From IMG/VR virus record IMGVR_UViG_3300042375_000763, positions 16,191-80,190 of that record: a stretch of DNA of 64,000 nucleotides; one strand, 5' to 3'. Below the pieces are notes generated by a model. It saw nothing but the letters and a program-made list of their open reading frames with translations. It was not told where the DNA came from and did no database searches. Origin of the DNA: a virus. Below, piece by piece: positions 15,633-23,382 of this stretch (the stretch's first letter is position 1; the number at the start of each line of letters is the position of its first letter). A program made the translations under genes and the position numbers.

Positions 15633-16763
15633 TTAAATTACAATTACTTCAAGCGGTGGAAACCCATTAAATGCTACAGTGCTGTATGTAGTAGTATAAG
15701 CACCTGTATTATCAATGATGATTTTATCACCACATTTTAAGTTTTCTGATAATAGAACTTTATGTTCTTCATAAAGCACATCAGCACTATCACAGGTAGG
15801 TCCTGCAATAATGTATTCAATTTTCTCATCCGCATCTTTACCAGGAATAAAGAACCTATACTTGATAGCTTCCTTTTCTGTTTCTGCAAGACCAGAAAAT
15901 CTTCCGATATTTAGATACAACCATCTTACTGGATCACCAGGTGTCTTTGTAGAGACTAGAAGTACTTCAGATGCAATAGATCCTAGATTTGCAACCATTC
16001 CACGACCTGGTTCGATCATCAGATATTTCAGTCCAGCAAACCGATCATAGATTTCTTTGTTTAGTGTTTCACAATATTCTACCGAATCTGTTATGTCAAC
16101 CCCATAATAACTAGGGAAACCACCACCTGCATTTAATAGCCAAAGATCAAAGCCTTGTTCCTTGCTGTAATTCCAGATACTTTCAACAAAATCCAAAGTA
16201 TCAAGCCACATATGAGGATGTCTAGTTTGACTTCCAACATGAAAACTTAAACCAGCAACTTCTAGACCAGCATCTCTTGCAGCTTCCATAACTTGAGGAA
16301 CCATACTTGAACTGCAACCAAACTTGCGACTTAGAGGCCATTCTGCTTCAGTACTTCTGACAAGAACTCTGACAAAGACTTGAGAACCAGGTGCGTGTTC
16401 AGCAACCTTTTCTACTTCTTCTATAGAATCAACTGCGAATAGTTTGATACCTTTTGAATATGCATATTTAATGTCTTGAGGTCTTTTAACTGTATTACCG
16501 AAACTGATATTGGATGGAGATGCACCTGCTGTTAGGCACATGTCTATTTCACCTGCAGATGCTGCATCAAATTTTGAACCAAGACTATGCAATTTAGAAA
16601 GGATTTCTGGATGAGGATTTGCTTTCACTGCATAATGTACATGACACGAAGGCATTCCAGCTTTAAAACCGTTGTAATTAGTTTCTAAATTTTCAAGTGA
16701 CATAATTAAAGTAGGACGATCAAAGTTATTATTTTTTATATAATCGTGTACTAAATTTTCCAT
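15633..16763 (-). CDS. PLP-dependent ornithine/lysine decarboxylase family enzyme
   Basis: 376 aa. Fold-type III decarboxylase: HYAVKANPHPEIL holds the PLP lysine; SFGNTVKRPQDI, SFHVGSQTRHP, the glycine loop LNAGGGFPSYYGVD, EPGRGMVANLG and the C-terminal GPTCDSADVLYE carry PLP and substrate contacts. This matches ornithine or lysine/ornithine decarboxylases, which make putrescine or cadaverine. Polyamines neutralise packaged DNA charge. Substrate choice cannot be read from sequence alone. It lies directly behind tRNA-Arg. Confidence 0.9.
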   Translation of the reverse strand: MENLVHDYIKNNNFDRPTLIMSLENLETNYNGFKAGMPSCHVHYAVKANPHPEILSKLHSLGSKFDAASAGEIDMCLTAGASPSNISFGNTVKRPQDIKYAYSKGIKLFAVDSIEEVEKVAEHAPGSQVFVRVLVRSTEAEWPLSRKFGCSSSMVPQVMEAARDAGLEVAGLSFHVGSQTRHPHMWLDTLDFVESIWNYSKEQGFDLWLLNAGGGFPSYYGVDITDSVEYCETLNKEIYDRFAGLKYLMIEPGRGMVANLGSIASEVLLVSTKTPGDPVRWLYLNIGRFSGLAETEKEAIKYRFFIPGKDADEKIEYIIAGPTCDSADVLYEEHKVLLSENLKCGDKIIIDNTGAYTTTYSTVAFNGFPPLEVIVI

Positions 16764-16808
16764 CCAGTATTGGATTCCTTTCTTGATTAAATTAATGTGA
16801 TAAATTTT

Positions 16809-17162
16809 TTAGCAGAGAGTTGACACATTGAAAAGACCTTTGATGAACTTACCAGTAGCTTTGGCCTCTTTGTAGAGAGCAGCTTTGGCGCCGCCTTTGC
16901 CATATTTTGGAAGTTGCGAGAATGGAAGTTGAACATCGACATGTCGCCCATTCAGGAGACCATGACAATAGGAAACATCCCATGCAGGAAACCCAGGATC
17001 TGAAAGAAGGCGGAGACGAGTGATTTCAAGACCAGGTTCGGTCCAATCAACTGTATCAACTCCGCCTTTTTGTTCATGTCGAGTATTATGATATGCAATA
17101 CCGTTTACAAGTCCATTGACTTCGCCGACGGCAGGGCGTTCAGTAGTAGCAAAAGCAGTCAT
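16809..17162 (-). CDS. Protein of unknown function upstream of the decarboxylase
   Basis: 117 aa with many Gly and aromatic residues (GLVNGIAYHNTRHEQKGGVDT; DVSYCHGLLNGRHVDVQLPF). No signal peptide or family recognised. Own promoter at 17190-17218; it may be cotranscribed with the decarboxylase. Confidence 0.65.
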   Translation of the reverse strand: MTAFATTERPAVGEVNGLVNGIAYHNTRHEQKGGVDTVDWTEPGLEITRLRLLSDPGFPAWDVSYCHGLLNGRHVDVQLPFSQLPKYGKGGAKAALYKEAKATGKFIKGLFNVSTLC

Positions 17163-17189
17163 TTCAGTTCCTCATTCGGTTATAGTATT

Positions 17190-17218
17190 AATATAAACTG
17201 ATTCGGGGTATTTGTCAA
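17190..17218 (-). promoter_or_regulatory. Early-type promoter
   Basis: TTGACA (17213-17218), 17 bp, TATATT. Confidence 0.75.
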
Positions 17219-17229
17219 CTGAAAGTTTA

Positions 17230-17250
17230 ACGGGCGCTCTTGGCGCCCGT
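17230..17250 (-). terminator. GC-rich hairpin after dps
   Basis: ACGGGCGC/GCGCCCGT with a short loop, 5 nt past the Dps stop. Confidence 0.65.
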
Positions 17251-17254
17251 GTTA

Positions 17255-17695
17255 TTATTCTGCAAATGCGGTTAGTTGCCACTGCATTTTTTCATGGAAT
17301 TGGATTTGTGTCTCTAGTGTAGCAGAGATACCAATTTCATTCATAGAATCTGCCATGGCATGTGCTGATCTTAATTCATCCAATACAAGGCCATTATCAG
17401 ATGCAAGTCTTACAAACATAAATCTTGGACTTGGGATTGCAATTTCATCTGAAATTATTGTAAGTTCAGAAAATCTTTTCAAAGAACCTGGTGCAAATGA
17501 ACTCATTGTACGGATCAATTCTGCATAAACATCAACTGAATCGTGAACTGATTCATAATAACCAGCAAAGAAAGCATGATATTCACTAAAATTTGGTCCA
17601 GTGACATTCCAGTGATAATTATGTGCTTTAAGATAGAGTGAAAATGATGATGCAAGTATCATTTTTAGCTTTTCAACTAATTCAGTTTTATCCAT
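17255..17695 (-). CDS. dps: Dps/ferritin-like DNA-protection protein
   Basis: 146 aa from ATG 17695, because GGAG lies 6 nt before it. The Dps ferroxidase signature is present: HNYHWNVTGPNFSEYHAFFA then YESVHDSVDVYAE (~25-60), supplying the His, Asp and Glu ligands used at the dimer interface. Family members form 12-subunit cages that oxidise and store iron and limit Fenton damage. Here it could buffer iron released by the phage heme oxygenase. The N-terminal DNA-binding extension is short. Confidence 0.88.
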   Translation of the reverse strand: MDKTELVEKLKMILASSFSLYLKAHNYHWNVTGPNFSEYHAFFAGYYESVHDSVDVYAELIRTMSSFAPGSLKRFSELTIISDEIAIPSPRFMFVRLASDNGLVLDELRSAHAMADSMNEIGISATLETQIQFHEKMQWQLTAFAE

Positions 17696-17743
17696 TGTAG
17701 TCTCCATTATGAGGGTGATTGTTATGGGCTATTTATAATTAGA

Positions 17744-17817
17744 TGGTTTCCCTGGAAGGAATCGAGCCTTCTCCTCCGTCGAGTCAGGACGGTGCACTGC
17801 CATTATACTACAGGGAA
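17744..17817 (-). tRNA. tRNA-Val(GAC), unusual
   Basis: Acceptor TTCCCTG/CAGGGAA, anticodon stem CCGTC/GACGG, loop CTGACTC giving GAC with T at position 37. The T-loop starts C rather than T. Encoded CCA. Confidence 0.65.
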
Positions 17818-18005
17818 AAATAGACTAGTTTTGTTGTGTGTCTTGACGGGCCGCTTACTGGCGATCCACAATGAATGTGTTTTGGGTATTCCAGGGTTTC
17901 AGAATTTCGGCCTATAGTACAAACCCTTTTTATATAAATATAATTGTAGCTCGCGGATTTCTTGGCGGTCATCCCAACTACACTAGAAACATAAGGAGTT
18001 CCAGC

Positions 18006-18641
18006 ATGATATATTTATACGTCAAAACACACAACAAAACTGGTCTAAAATATTTAGGCAAAACAATCAATGAAGATCCATACAAATATACGGGATCAGG
18101 TAAATATTGGTTGAGACATCTTAAAAAGTATGGTACTGATTACACTACGCAAATACTTCTAGTAACTGAAGATAAAGATGAGCTAAAACAAACTGGATTA
18201 TTTTTTAGTAAAATTTGGAATATTGTTAAATCTAAAGAGTGGGCAAATTTAATGCCAGAATCTGGCAATGGCGGAAAACAAGAAAAACTTTTAAACGAAG
18301 GTAAACATAATTTTCAAAATTCTGAAGTTCAAAGAAAAATTCAATTAAATAGAGTTAAAAAAGGAACTCATAATTTACAATCTAAAAATAGAAATTCTAC
18401 TAGAATAAGTAGAAAGGGTATTCCCCATCCTGTTACACTTCAGAGAAACCTTACCGATGATAATCCGTTTCGAGGTAACATTCCATGTATTGATAAAAAT
18501 GGTAATTCAATAATGATTGAAAAAAGCTTTTATTATGCACAAAATGGAAATAAAGAAGATTGGAATTATGTTCATACAAAATCTAAAGAAGCAAAGAAAA
18601 GAAAATTATTAACTGCTACTACAAACCTTTTTTCGCTTTAA
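18006..18641 (+). CDS. GIY-YIG homing endonuclease
   Basis: 211 aa on the plus strand, opposite to its neighbours. The ATG at 18006 follows an AAGGAG site. GIY-YIG elements are MIYLYVKTHNKTGLKYLGKT, then YKYTGSGKYWLRHLKKYG and the NLMPESGNGG segment. The C-terminal half is basic with NUMOD-like repeats (HNFQNSEVQRKIQLNRVKKG). It is a free-standing mobile gene between a tRNA and a small gene, whose 3' end it overlaps by 23 nt. Confidence 0.85.
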   Translation: MIYLYVKTHNKTGLKYLGKTINEDPYKYTGSGKYWLRHLKKYGTDYTTQILLVTEDKDELKQTGLFFSKIWNIVKSKEWANLMPESGNGGKQEKLLNEGKHNFQNSEVQRKIQLNRVKKGTHNLQSKNRNSTRISRKGIPHPVTLQRNLTDDNPFRGNIPCIDKNGNSIMIEKSFYYAQNGNKEDWNYVHTKSKEAKKRKLLTATTNLFSL

Positions 18642-18873
18642 TCTTTTGTGATAGTTCAACAATAAATAAACCCACGGGGTGCTTCATTGCTTCCTGCAGT
18701 TCAAAATACATCTTTGGACTCATACAGATAATTTCATATTTTTCTCTATCATCATCCCATTGTCTAATAAAAACTTGGTCGTCTGTTATCATAACCTGGA
18801 CATCTTCATAATCGGCACCTTCGTCCATTATGGTTGTCACAGTTTCATCAAAGTCAAATTCGTTTGTAAACAT
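18619..18873 (-). CDS. Small acidic protein
   Basis: 84 aa from ATG 18873; an upstream in-frame start would lie inside the tRNA-Ser gene. Asp/Glu-rich N-terminus (NEFDFDETVTTIMDEGADY). It uses a TAG stop, rare in this window. The 3' end overlaps the convergent homing endonuclease gene. Function unknown. Confidence 0.65.
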   Translation of the reverse strand: MFTNEFDFDETVTTIMDEGADYEDVQVMITDDQVFIRQWDDDREKYEIICMSPKMYFELQEAMKHPVGLFIVELSQKIKAKKGL

Positions 18874-18890
18874 CGAATATCTCCAAAGTT

Positions 18891-18982
18891 TGGCGGGGGC
18901 GGGGGAGTACGATTCCCATACCAGTATTAGTGGCACGATCCGCTTAGCAGGCGGTCCTAGAGCCCCTCTAGTTCTCACCCCC
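18891..18982 (-). tRNA. tRNA-Ser(GCT)
   Basis: Acceptor GGGGGTG/CGCCCCC, loop CTGCTAA, long variable arm, G73 and CCA. The T-loop reads ATCGTAC. Confidence 0.88.
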
Positions 18983-19011
18983 CAAATTAACCTTCAGATA
19001 TATTTATCCTT

Positions 19012-19215
19012 TTACCAGGCAGCTCGATCTTTTCTTGTATATCCGCGGTCAAAAAACCACGCATCTTTTACTAAACTTTTAACCGCTGAAGCTGCTTCAT
19101 CATATGTCTTATATGTGCCATATGGTTTACCAGCATAGATAATTTGAAACTTTTCAACAGTTGGTGCAAGAGTGCTGTAATACGACGTAATTTTGTAGTC
19201 GGATGCTTTACCCAA
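19012..19215 (-). CDS. Small protein of unknown function
   Basis: 67 aa, basic. IIYAGKPYGTYKTYDEAASAVKSL looks like a small one-repeat fold that pairs a strand with a helix. Own promoter. Confidence 0.65.
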   Translation of the reverse strand: MGKASDYKITSYYSTLAPTVEKFQIIYAGKPYGTYKTYDEAASAVKSLVKDAWFFDRGYTRKDRAAW

Positions 19216-19252
19216 TGTATTTCCTTTAGGTTATATTGTTTATCACTTATTT

Positions 19253-19280
19253 AGTATATACTACCACGTGGATATGTCAA
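19253..19280 (-). promoter_or_regulatory. Early-type promoter
   Basis: TTGACA (19275-19280), 16 bp, TATACT. Confidence 0.65.
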
Positions 19281-19289
19281 CATAAAAGT

Positions 19290-19413
19290 TTGAGGCAGGT
19301 GCGGTATCTCCACAAAGTGTGGTGCCCATGCTCCTTTTGCAGATTGGCCGATCTGCTCTGAACCTATGCCTACGGGTACCAATCCGGCGTATTCAGACTT
19401 TACTTACCTCAAA
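19290..19413. repeat. Inverted-repeat bounded structured spacer
   Basis: TTTGAGG and CCTCAAA bound ~110 nt containing a GCAGAT/ATCTGC hairpin. No T-loop or ORF; a structured RNA next to tRNA-Thr. Confidence 0.4.
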
Positions 19414-19415
19414 TT

Positions 19416-19490
19416 TGGTGCTAGTGGTGAGAATTGAACTCACGACCTACTGTTTACGAGACAGTTGCACTACCTCTATGCTACACTAGC
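19416..19490 (-). tRNA. tRNA-Thr(CGT)
   Basis: Acceptor GCTAGTG/CACTAGC, anticodon stem ACTGT/ACAGT, loop CTCGTAA, CCA. Confidence 0.9.
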
Positions 19491-19571
19491 AAAAACTATA
19501 AATGGGCAGTTTTACTTCATGCCCAGGAATCTCGCTCCGACCACTTACTGATTTAAGAGCAGTAAGACTCT

Positions 19572-19946
19572 TTAGTCTACATCAACCCAAGCAGTGATAT
19601 GCTTTAGATCGAGATTAGGGTTAGAGTATTTCTTTACAAGTGTGAGAACTCGAGGAAGTATGTTTTGGTAAAACAAATTTTCACGATCATATTTTCTCTT
19701 CTGTTCTACATTCTTGTATGCTTTACCAGCGATGTAAGCTCGGGCAAGAAATGTTGCTCTATTCTCATTACGTACGTTCCATCGACGGTGTTCGTTTAGA
19801 GAGAACCATTGGCTTCGTTCAGCTTCTTGGTCTTGCTCATTCTGCTTTTTCCATTCAATTTGTCGCTTGAGTTTGTTCTCTTCGTGACGAATGATACGTG
19901 CTTCAACACTGAGGTGCTTTGATTTTACTTTTAGTTCAATAGACAT
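19572..19946 (-). CDS. Basic coiled-coil-like protein
   Basis: 124 aa, very rich in Lys, Arg, Glu and Gln (HEENKLKRQIEWKKQNEQDQE). Long helix in the first half. No family recognised; nucleic-acid binding is possible. Confidence 0.65.
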   Translation of the reverse strand: MSIELKVKSKHLSVEARIIRHEENKLKRQIEWKKQNEQDQEAERSQWFSLNEHRRWNVRNENRATFLARAYIAGKAYKNVEQKRKYDRENLFYQNILPRVLTLVKKYSNPNLDLKHITAWVDVD

Positions 19947-20006
19947 TATGTTCTCCTAACATTGATTTGATTTGTAACATTGGTAGTGTTAATATTCAAA
20001 CTACTG

Positions 20007-20237
20007 TTAGGGAGGTGCCCAATCTTCAATGATCGCATTATGATCACCGTCAATTTTCAGAATACACTTTTTAACCTTGATAGCACCTTTGGTACTTGGG
20101 TTATCAGGTGATTCCTTTGTGCTCCAGGACTTGTTACAGTCAACATGATTGACATAGTAGGTTTGTCCTTTTGCTTTTAGCACCCACATCGGTATGCTAG
20201 AATCTTCGAGGTGTTTCTTGTTGAAGTGGAAAACCAC
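20007..20237 (-). CDS. Small protein of unknown function
   Basis: 76 aa with two Cys (HVDCNKSW; KVKKCILKIDGDHN) and a Trp-rich ending. No family recognised. Confidence 0.6.
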   Translation of the reverse strand: MVFHFNKKHLEDSSIPMWVLKAKGQTYYVNHVDCNKSWSTKESPDNPSTKGAIKVKKCILKIDGDHNAIIEDWAPP

Positions 20238-20400
20238 ATCATCACACCTCAGTTCAACCTATAAAGACATTGTATTACCCTTTCGTTTAGTGTTAAGTTT
20301 CGGGTATGTGAACACTCCCCGCTCGCGTTTCAGCACTTAATATCAGAGACTCTCTGAGAGCTAATATTAAGTTGGCCGTCACATTCAGCACTGAAATTTA
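20238..20400 (-). other. Structured intergenic spacer
   Basis: No ORF. It contains CTTAATAT/ATATTAAG arms around a CAGAGACTCTCTGAGAG hairpin and two CAGCACT copies, suggesting folded RNA upstream of the next tRNA. Confidence 0.35.
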
Positions 20401-20476
20401 TGGTGACCCCAGTGGGACTCGAACCCACGACATTTGCTTTTAGAGAGCATGCTCTAACCATCTGAGCTACGGGATC
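20401..20476 (-). tRNA. Probable amber-reading tRNA (anticodon CTA)
   Basis: Acceptor GATCCCG/TGGGGTC with A73-CCA; D-stem GCTC/GAGC; T-arm GTGGG/CCCAC with loop TTCGAGT. The anticodon hairpin is TGCT-CTCTAAA-AGCA, giving T33, CTA at 34-36 and A37. The anticodon stem has four good pairs plus one mismatch. No alternative register gives T33 with a paired stem. Confidence 0.65.
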
Positions 20477-20483
20477 ATTAACA

Positions 20484-20587
20484 GTTTGTGTGTCTACTTT
20501 TTTGGACAGAAAATCGAAAACTGTTGTGATCTTGTTGCCGAAGCTTACGACCTATGCTATGATTTTAATTGATTGCTGTACACAAAC
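20484..20587. repeat. Inverted repeat between tRNAs
   Basis: GTTTGTGT and ACACAAAC bound ~90 nt of unassigned sequence between two tRNAs. Confidence 0.4.
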
Positions 20588-20601
20588 TTGAAATTTTGTT
20601 T

Positions 20602-20676
20602 TGGTGCTGATGATGAGGATCGAACTCATGACCTCTTCATTACCAATGAAGTGCACTACCGCTGTGCTACATCAGC
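20602..20676 (-). tRNA. tRNA-Thr(GGT)
   Basis: Acceptor GCTGATG/CATCAGC, anticodon stem CTTCA/TGAAG, loop TTGGTAA, CCA. Confidence 0.92.
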
Positions 20677-20684
20677 ATTATTGT

Positions 20685-20801
20685 TTACTTCAAACGAAGC
20701 AACCATTTAACAATATGTGTTACACCAAGATCCATATTAGGTTGAGGTGCAAGACGACCCGCCTTTGGAGTATCAATGTAACGCTGAATTGGATTAGTCA
20801 T
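20685..20801 (-). CDS. 38-aa small protein
   Basis: MTNPIQRYIDTPKAGRLAPQ then an amphipathic helix VTHIVKWLLRLK. Compact frame ending 9 nt before tRNA-Thr; function unknown. Confidence 0.5.
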   Translation of the reverse strand: MTNPIQRYIDTPKAGRLAPQPNMDLGVTHIVKWLLRLK

Positions 20802-20823
20802 GATTATGTCTTTCAATTATTTA

Positions 20824-21132
20824 TTACCACTTGAACTTCGGGTTGTTTGTGAATGTAGTTGTAGTACTATTGATTTGTGAATCAATCTTGAAGTTTGTAC
20901 TACCAGTAATATTAAAACTTCGGTTGAAATTGGTCACACCGTTGTTATATGAAAATGTTTGTAAAAAATTTCCACGACTTGAAGAAGGAGTATCAGACCT
21001 AAGTTGAATTGTAACCTTTGATCCAATGTTTGATGCAAATTGTGAAACACTATTTGAAGTGCTAAATGATGTCTGTGCAGGTGCTTGCATTGGAAATAGT
21101 GTGACTGCAAGCACCAAAAATACTTTTTTCAT
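20824..21132 (-). CDS. Secreted or periplasmic small protein
   Basis: 102 aa from ATG 21132. Signal peptide MKKVFLVLAVTLFPMQAPAQ. The mature part is Ser/Thr/Asn-rich with beta-strand pattern. No family recognised. Confidence 0.65.
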   Translation of the reverse strand: MKKVFLVLAVTLFPMQAPAQTSFSTSNSVSQFASNIGSKVTIQLRSDTPSSSRGNFLQTFSYNNGVTNFNRSFNITGSTNFKIDSQINSTTTTFTNNPKFKW

Positions 21133-21133
21133 T

Positions 21134-21307
21134 TCATTTACTCGGCACTGTCGCAAGTTGCATCCAGAGAGGCATCAACTGCGGAAGGAACGTGGTCAAA
21201 ATACAGATAGAAAGAGTCGATAGAACCATTGAAGGGACTAGAAGAGTTTTCTCGTGCATGGAGACAAAAACTGCTGGAACTTTAAAAGCAACTGCGAGAT
21301 TTTTCAT
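21134..21307 (-). CDS. Small hydrophobic protein
   Basis: 57 aa from ATG 21307 with an AAGGAAACC site. One or two hydrophobic segments (VPSMVLSTLSICILTTFL) suggest membrane association. It is followed 1 nt later by the secreted protein gene. Confidence 0.55.
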   Translation of the reverse strand: MKNLAVAFKVPAVFVSMHEKTLLVPSMVLSTLSICILTTFLPQLMPLWMQLATVPSK

Positions 21308-21337
21308 TTGGTTTCCTTTGTTTGTGTTTATATTATT

Positions 21338-21365
21338 AATATATACCAAAATTGTGAAATGTCAA
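21338..21365 (-). promoter_or_regulatory. Early-type promoter
   Basis: TTGACA (21360-21365), 16 bp, TATATT; overlaps the stop of the 82-aa gene. Confidence 0.65.
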
Positions 21366-21610
21366 CCGATTCTTTTCAGATATTCGTATGTTTCTTCGTA
21401 TGTTTTAAACAATTTAGTTCCATGTTTACTTACCACTCTCACAGAAGAACCGAAACATTGGACTAGACCGAAACCTGGGTAACGGCCATTACCAAGAAAC
21501 CTCGTGTTCCATCTTGTTCTTCTAGGAACAGGATCATGGTAATTATGATCTATTTTTAGTATTTCAGCACAGTTCTCGTAGAACTCACGCTTTTCATCTA
21601 GTGTTTTCAC
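21362..21610 (-). CDS. Small protein of unknown function
   Basis: 82 aa with DPVPRRTRWNTRFLGNGRYPGFGLV and a C-terminal helix YEETYEYLKRI. No family recognised. It overlaps the end of the upstream gene by 17 nt. Confidence 0.6.
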   Translation of the reverse strand: MKTLDEKREFYENCAEILKIDHNYHDPVPRRTRWNTRFLGNGRYPGFGLVQCFGSSVRVVSKHGTKLFKTYEETYEYLKRIG

Positions 21611-21800
21611 TTTTTACTTTCAATTTATTTTGCTTGATGAAGGTTGCAATGTCACTCGGGCGGACGCGAACTTCGCGGTCCGATATTACGTATCCAACCT
21701 CGTTGTTTTGATATGCACCAACACCTCTGATCTTCGTGTGAGTTTTTCCAATGGAATACTCGAACACATTGCCGTCTACTTCAAGTTTACGGTAACTCAT
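21594..21800 (-). CDS. Small conserved phage protein
   Basis: 68 aa from ATG 21800 (AAGGAG site), because the longer frame runs through tRNA genes. MSYRKLEVDGNVFEYSIGKT and YVISDREVRVRPSDIATFIK suggest a small beta-alpha fold seen in marine T4-like phages; function unknown. Confidence 0.65.
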   Translation of the reverse strand: MSYRKLEVDGNVFEYSIGKTHTKIRGVGAYQNNEVGYVISDREVRVRPSDIATFIKQNKLKVKSENTR

Positions 21801-21837
21801 TTTTAATTCTCCTTGCGGGTTGCTAGCATTATTGCTA

Positions 21838-21943
21838 TGGGGTTTCTGGTGGGATTCGAACCCACGTCCCGCAGAGCCAGTTCTTTTTCGGTGTATCTTA
21901 CCATCATAGCTGGGGTGCCCTTCTACCGCTGAATTACAGAAAC
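21838..21943 (-). tRNA. tRNA-like gene with enlarged anticodon or variable region
   Basis: Acceptor GTTTCTG/CAGAAAC, C73-CCA, and T-arm GTGGG-TTCGAAT-CCCAC are sound. About 32 extra nt lie between the D-arm and T-arm, so it is a class II form, carries an insertion, or is degenerate. The anticodon cannot be assigned. Confidence 0.5.
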
Positions 21944-21953
21944 ATGTATTTGG

Positions 21954-22038
21954 TGGTGCCCCTACCCGGACTCGAACCGGGACTCCTTTCGGAAACAAAT
22001 TTTGAGTCTGCCGCGACTGCCAATTTCACCATAGGGGC
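21954..22038 (-). tRNA. tRNA-Leu(CAA)
   Basis: Acceptor GCCCCTA/TAGGGGC, loop CTCAAAA, long variable arm, CCA. Confidence 0.88.
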
Positions 22039-22046
22039 ATTAGTCA

Positions 22047-22108
22047 GGATGGTTTTTGAGCGTTTACAAATTAAATGTTTGTTGCTTTCTTTTTTGCTGA
22101 ACCCATCC
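22047..22108 (-). repeat. GGATGG/CCATCC-bounded hairpin element
   Basis: Starts GGATGGGTTCAGCAAAAAAG on the minus strand and ends CCATCC. It resembles the left arm of the permuted tRNA elements but has no tRNA inside. Confidence 0.45.
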
Positions 22109-22120
22109 TTGGGTCTTTAC

Positions 22121-22199
22121 AGGATCAATTGTGGAATTGAACCACTTATTCAAATTTTGAAGATTTGTTTTTATCCAGATTGTTTACTGAACTGATCCT
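22121..22199 (-). repeat. AGGATCA/TGATCCT-bounded tRNA-like element
   Basis: Minus strand starts AGGATCAGTTCAGTAAACAA, similar to the left arm of the permuted tRNAs. Inside are a CAAAT-CTTCAAA-ATTTG hairpin (TCA in the anticodon position) and GTGG-TTCAATT-CCAC. No encoded CCA; probably a degenerate relative. Confidence 0.45.
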
Positions 22200-22271
22200 T
22201 TTATTTAATATGAACCAATACCTCTTTTGACTTTGCCCACAATATTTTCAAAATGTCAACAATTCTTTTAC

Positions 22272-22538
22272 TTATGCTTCTGGATCTTCATCAAGTTTTT
22301 TACAAAACCCTTCAGCATAAATTTGTTCAGGGAAACCAAGCACGAAGAATGTTGTCTCATTTAATGAACCTTCTGTCACTTCCAAAACCATCTGTCTAGC
22401 TCGAATACCACAATTTTCTTCTGTTTTATATGGACCCCATGTATCATTTGAAAAAAAACACATGTCTTCGTATATTTGAAATGTAGTACTTGCAGCACAG
22501 ATAATCACAAAAGCTTGAAACATTAAACTATCTTTCAT
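22272..22538 (-). CDS. Small exported Cys-containing protein
   Basis: 88 aa. The hydrophobic N-terminus (MFQAFVIICAASTTFQ) resembles a signal sequence. Four Cys occur overall (MCFFSNDTWGPYK; NCGIRARQMV; FCKKLDEDPEA). No family recognised. Confidence 0.55.
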   Translation of the reverse strand: MKDSLMFQAFVIICAASTTFQIYEDMCFFSNDTWGPYKTEENCGIRARQMVLEVTEGSLNETTFFVLGFPEQIYAEGFCKKLDEDPEA

Positions 22539-22648
22539 GTTGGATAGAATTATTTATATTTGGTCGGTCTCTCCCTGGTGTCACACCTTTGCAGAGCGGT
22601 CTCTACAACCGTAAAGGATGCTTCGATGTTTGCAGAGCCTTTGGATTT
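22539..22648 (-). other. Intergenic spacer
   Basis: No ORF or complete tRNA. Two GCTCTGCAAA copies suggest decayed tRNA-like sequence. Confidence 0.3.
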
Positions 22649-22730
22649 TGGTACTCGCGATAGGACTCGAACCTACATCTTACCTCCAGTTAGCTTTGGC
22701 ACCGTTCGTAGCGGTGGGGCGTACGCGAGC
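22649..22730 (-). tRNA. tRNA-like gene, anticodon uncertain
   Basis: Acceptor GCTCGCG/CGCGAGT, A73-CCA and T-arm GTAGG-TTCGAGT-CCTAT are present. The D-loop is oversized and the anticodon hairpin has only three good pairs (CCA/TGG). Possibly Ser(GCT)-like or decayed. Confidence 0.45.
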
Positions 22731-22739
22731 ATTATAAGC

Positions 22740-22798
22740 AGGATCATTTGTTTTTCAAACCAAAATTGAAATTTTCGCTTGTTTGCGGAACTGATCCT
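22740..22798 (-). repeat. AGGATCA/TGATCCT hairpin element without tRNA halves
   Basis: Minus strand starts AGGATCAGTTCCGCAAACAA and ends CAAATGATCCT. Same arm sequences as the permuted tRNAs with no tRNA halves between. Confidence 0.45.
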
Positions 22799-22815
22799 TT
22801 TAGAATTATTTATAT

Positions 22816-22898
22816 CGGTTTGTCGCAGACACCGTAAAACTGCTTCCGATTGACTAGACGCAGAGCATCACCTCTGTAGGACCGGTGTCCCGAAACCG
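22816..22898 (-). other. Long structured RNA spacer
   Basis: Nested arms CGGTTT/AAACCG and GGACACCG/CGGTGTCT enclose a third hairpin. No ORF; likely folded RNA upstream of the odd tRNA at 22649. Confidence 0.4.
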
Positions 22899-22920
22899 CC
22901 ATTGTACAATCTTCTAAATT

Positions 22921-22995
22921 TGGTCCTAGGTAGAGGATTCGAACCTCATCTTCCTCAGTCACAGTGAGGAGTGCAACCATTACACCTTACCTAGG
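22921..22995 (-). tRNA. tRNA-His(GTG)
   Basis: Acceptor CCTAGGT/ACCTAGG, anticodon stem CCTCA/TGAGG, loop CTGTGAC, CCA. A73 and no G-1, unlike most bacterial tRNA-His. Confidence 0.82.
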
Positions 22996-23004
22996 ATAAA
23001 AATA

Positions 23005-23220
23005 TTACTCTTTGCTATTAACAGCAGAAGCAACTCGTGTTGCAATTTCAATCTGCTTCTCTTCTGTTTTACCAAGAATTAGTAGTAAAATTGTAGATAG
23101 CAGTCCAAAAATTGCACCACCTACAGCCCATCCAATTGCATTACGGCCACGTTCGGTAGCAAGATAGTGATTCAACCATGCCATAAGAGCAGCTGTAATT
23201 AGAATTACTAAAAGTTCCAT
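23005..23220 (-). CDS. Small two-helix membrane protein
   Basis: 71 aa. Two transmembrane segments (LLVILITAALMAWL; AIFGLLSTILLLIL) with a short charged loop and a Glu/Lys-rich tail. Function unknown. Confidence 0.65.
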   Translation of the reverse strand: MELLVILITAALMAWLNHYLATERGRNAIGWAVGGAIFGLLSTILLLILGKTEEKQIEIATRVASAVNSKE

Positions 23221-23252
23221 ATATTTTCTTTCTATTCATGATCATATAAATT

Positions 23253-23327
23253 TGGCTGGGGGAGGAGGGCTCGAACCTCCGACATCCTGATTCAAAGTCA
23301 GGCGCTCTACCACTGAACTATCCCCCA
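23253..23327 (-). tRNA. tRNA-Gln(TTG)
   Basis: Acceptor TGGGGGA/TCCCCCA, anticodon stem CCTGA/TCAGG, loop CTTTGAA, G73-CCA. Confidence 0.93.
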
Positions 23328-23353
23328 ACGAATTGGTACTCGGTTATATTATT

Positions 23354-23382
23354 AGTATAAACCGATTCTATAGAAATGTCAA
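23354..23382 (-). promoter_or_regulatory. Early-type promoter for a tRNA run
   Basis: TTGACA (23377-23382), 17 bp, TATACT; 27 bp before tRNA-Gln. Confidence 0.75.
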
